DNA from: Comamonadaceae bacterium OS-1
GTDB taxonomy: Bacteria > Pseudomonadota > Gammaproteobacteria > Burkholderiales > Burkholderiaceae_C
NCBI GenBank assembly: GCA_027923965.1
Contig: AP026969.1
Coordinates: 4,030,001 to 4,094,000 of the forward strand
DNA length: 64,000 bases
Reading direction: 5' to 3'
The notes below the pieces were generated by a model that searched no databases, was not told the DNA's origin, and saw only the letters and a program-made list of their open reading frames with translations. Below, piece by piece: positions 63,041-64,000 of the stretch. A program made the translations under genes and the position numbers. How positions within the stretch are numbered: position 1 is the stretch's first letter; every line of letters begins with the position of its first letter.

Positions 63041-64000
63041 TTAAAGCTGTCGCGCCTGCAGCACCACGCAGTGGATGAACTGCAGCTTGGCCACCACCGG
63101 GGTGGTGAGCACAAAGGGGTAGAAGTCGTGCTCGCCCATGCTGCGCGACATCTCGTTGAGCACGCCGGTCAGCTCGACCCAGGCGTTGGCGATTTTCAGG
63201 AAGCTGTCGGCGCTGGGGTCGTCGGGCCGCCACAGGGCTTCGCGGGTGAAGGGGGCGTAGGGCAGCTCCACGTCCTCGGCATCCAGGCCAAAGCGCATGG
63301 CGGTGCCCAGGGTGTCCACCATGTGCAGGTAGTGGGCCCAGGTTTCGGCCCAGTCTTCCCAGGGATGGGTGCTGGCGTAGGTGCTCACATAGCGCTGCGC
63401 CCAGTCGGCGGGCGGGCCTTCTTCGTAATGGTGCTTGAGGGCGGCGGCGTAGTCGGCACGCTCGTCGCCAAACAGGGCACGGTAGTCGTTCAGCCAGGGG
63501 GTATCCACCACCAGCCGGTCCCAGTAGTAGTGCCCCACCTCGTGGCGGAAGTGCCCCAGCAGCGTGCGGTAGGACTCGCCCATCTGCGTGCGCACCTGCT
63601 CGCGGCGGGCATCGTCGGCCTCGTCCATGTTCAGGGTGATCAGGCCGTGGTCGTGGCCGGTGAGCACCGGTTTGTCGGGGGCCGGGCGCAAGAAGTCGAA
63701 GGCCAGGCCCAGCACTTCGGGCTGGTGCGCCAGGCGCGGCTCCACCGGCAGACCCATCACCATCAGCTGGGCCACCAGGTGGCGCTTGGCGATTTCCAAG
63801 GCCCGCCAGGCGGCCAGGTTCTCGGGCACGGTGGGGTCGGAGACGGTGCGGTTCAGGCTACAGGCCAGGCACACCGCACCGGCGTTGGCCTCGCCGGACA
63901 GCAGCCAGTTGCAGCCAATGGCGTGCAGGTTGGCACAGCGCCGGTAACGGGGGCCGTCGGGGGCCTTCCACAGCGTCCACAGGTCGGGCTGGTCCGCTAC
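63041..64000 (-). CDS. Zinc-ribbon metallopeptidase, 5' end beyond window
   Basis: The frame stays open to the window edge, so the start is missing; 319 residues are visible. Upstream of the in-frame GTG at 63874 the translation continues as YRRCANLHAIGCNWLLSG and then CLACSLNRT, a zinc ribbon. The catalytic motif HFRHEVGHYYWD (HExxH) follows near the middle. This matches the putative zinc-binding metallopeptidase (DUF2248/Peptidase_Mx) family. The substrate is unknown. Confidence 0.85.
   Translation of the reverse strand, partial: VADQPDLWTLWKAPDGPRYRRCANLHAIGCNWLLSGEANAGAVCLACSLNRTVSDPTVPENLAAWRALEIAKRHLVAQLMVMGLPVEPRLAHQPEVLGLAFDFLRPAPDKPVLTGHDHGLITLNMDEADDARREQVRTQMGESYRTLLGHFRHEVGHYYWDRLVVDTPWLNDYRALFGDERADYAAALKHHYEEGPPADWAQRYVSTYASTHPWEDWAETWAHYLHMVDTLGTAMRFGLDAEDVELPYAPFTREALWRPDDPSADSFLKIANAWVELTGVLNEMSRSMGEHDFYPFVLTTPVVAKLQFIHCVVLQARQL

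Overview
The window reads as a chromosomal segment of a betaproteobacterium, most likely a member of the Comamonadaceae (Burkholderiales; Rhodoferax/Polaromonas-like). The evidence is the GC-rich coding sequence, the gene order proA-holA-lptE-leuS-exbD-exbB-dapB-bamE//fur and hpf-ptsN-hprK, a ferrooxidans-type GshA, and a dispersed short palindromic repeat (family A here) that I associate with this family. No rRNA, tRNA, CRISPR array, prophage or complete insertion sequence was seen. Genes are densely packed, many with 1-8 nt or ATGA overlaps.

Layout. 1-600: terminator, repeats, a 25-codon mini-gene and a 162-bp palindromic element. 601-4400: FbpABC-type ferric iron importer behind a possible Fur box. 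4.5-12.2 kb: membrane and small proteins, an MscS channel fused to a cyclic-nucleotide domain, an MFS exporter, a class II glutamine amidotransferase, gshB and a BenE transporter. 12.4-17.8 kb: aldehyde dehydrogenase, nadC, nadA and a pabB-pabC fusion. 17.8-28.9 kb (minus strand): an eight-gene translationally coupled operon that looks like an uncharacterised synthase-dependent exopolysaccharide system. It holds a processive GT2, a beta-helix membrane protein, two paralogous deacetylase-like proteins (one lacking a metal-ligand Asp), WecB, a YaiO-like outer-membrane barrel, a six-TM protein and an alpha/alpha-toroid-like protein. Five of its eight genes carry in-frame microsatellites. 29.4-35.7 kb: nadB, kup, gshA, proA. 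35.7-45.8 kb: holA, lptE, leuS, a vapBC toxin-antitoxin pair, exbDB, dapB, bamE, fur, hprK, ptsN, hpf. 46-52 kb: corA with a hairpin leader, an unusual metallopeptidase fused to seven lectin-like repeats, mtnN and fadD. 52-59 kb: pntB-pntAB-pntAA transhydrogenase, NUDIX, mnmA, and a LysR regulator divergent from an F420-type oxidoreductase and a SnoaL-like protein. 59.1-64 kb: a 1243-residue hybrid histidine kinase and a zinc metallopeptidase cut by the window edge.

How the parts work together. Fur could couple to the FbpABC importer. nadB, nadA and nadC make quinolinate and then NaMN, and the transhydrogenase acts on the finished cofactor; nadB is separated from nadCA by the exopolysaccharide operon. 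gshA and gshB complete glutathione synthesis from two distant loci. In the exopolysaccharide operon, WecB would supply UDP-ManNAc, GT2 would polymerise, the periplasmic proteins would modify or trim, and the YaiO-like barrel would sit at the outer membrane.

The second theme is repeat exaptation. Family A copies lie between genes, supply both stop codons of a convergent gene pair, and appear to be translated in frame inside mtnN and proA, and less clearly exbB and leuS. All calls come from reading the sequence; no database search was run.
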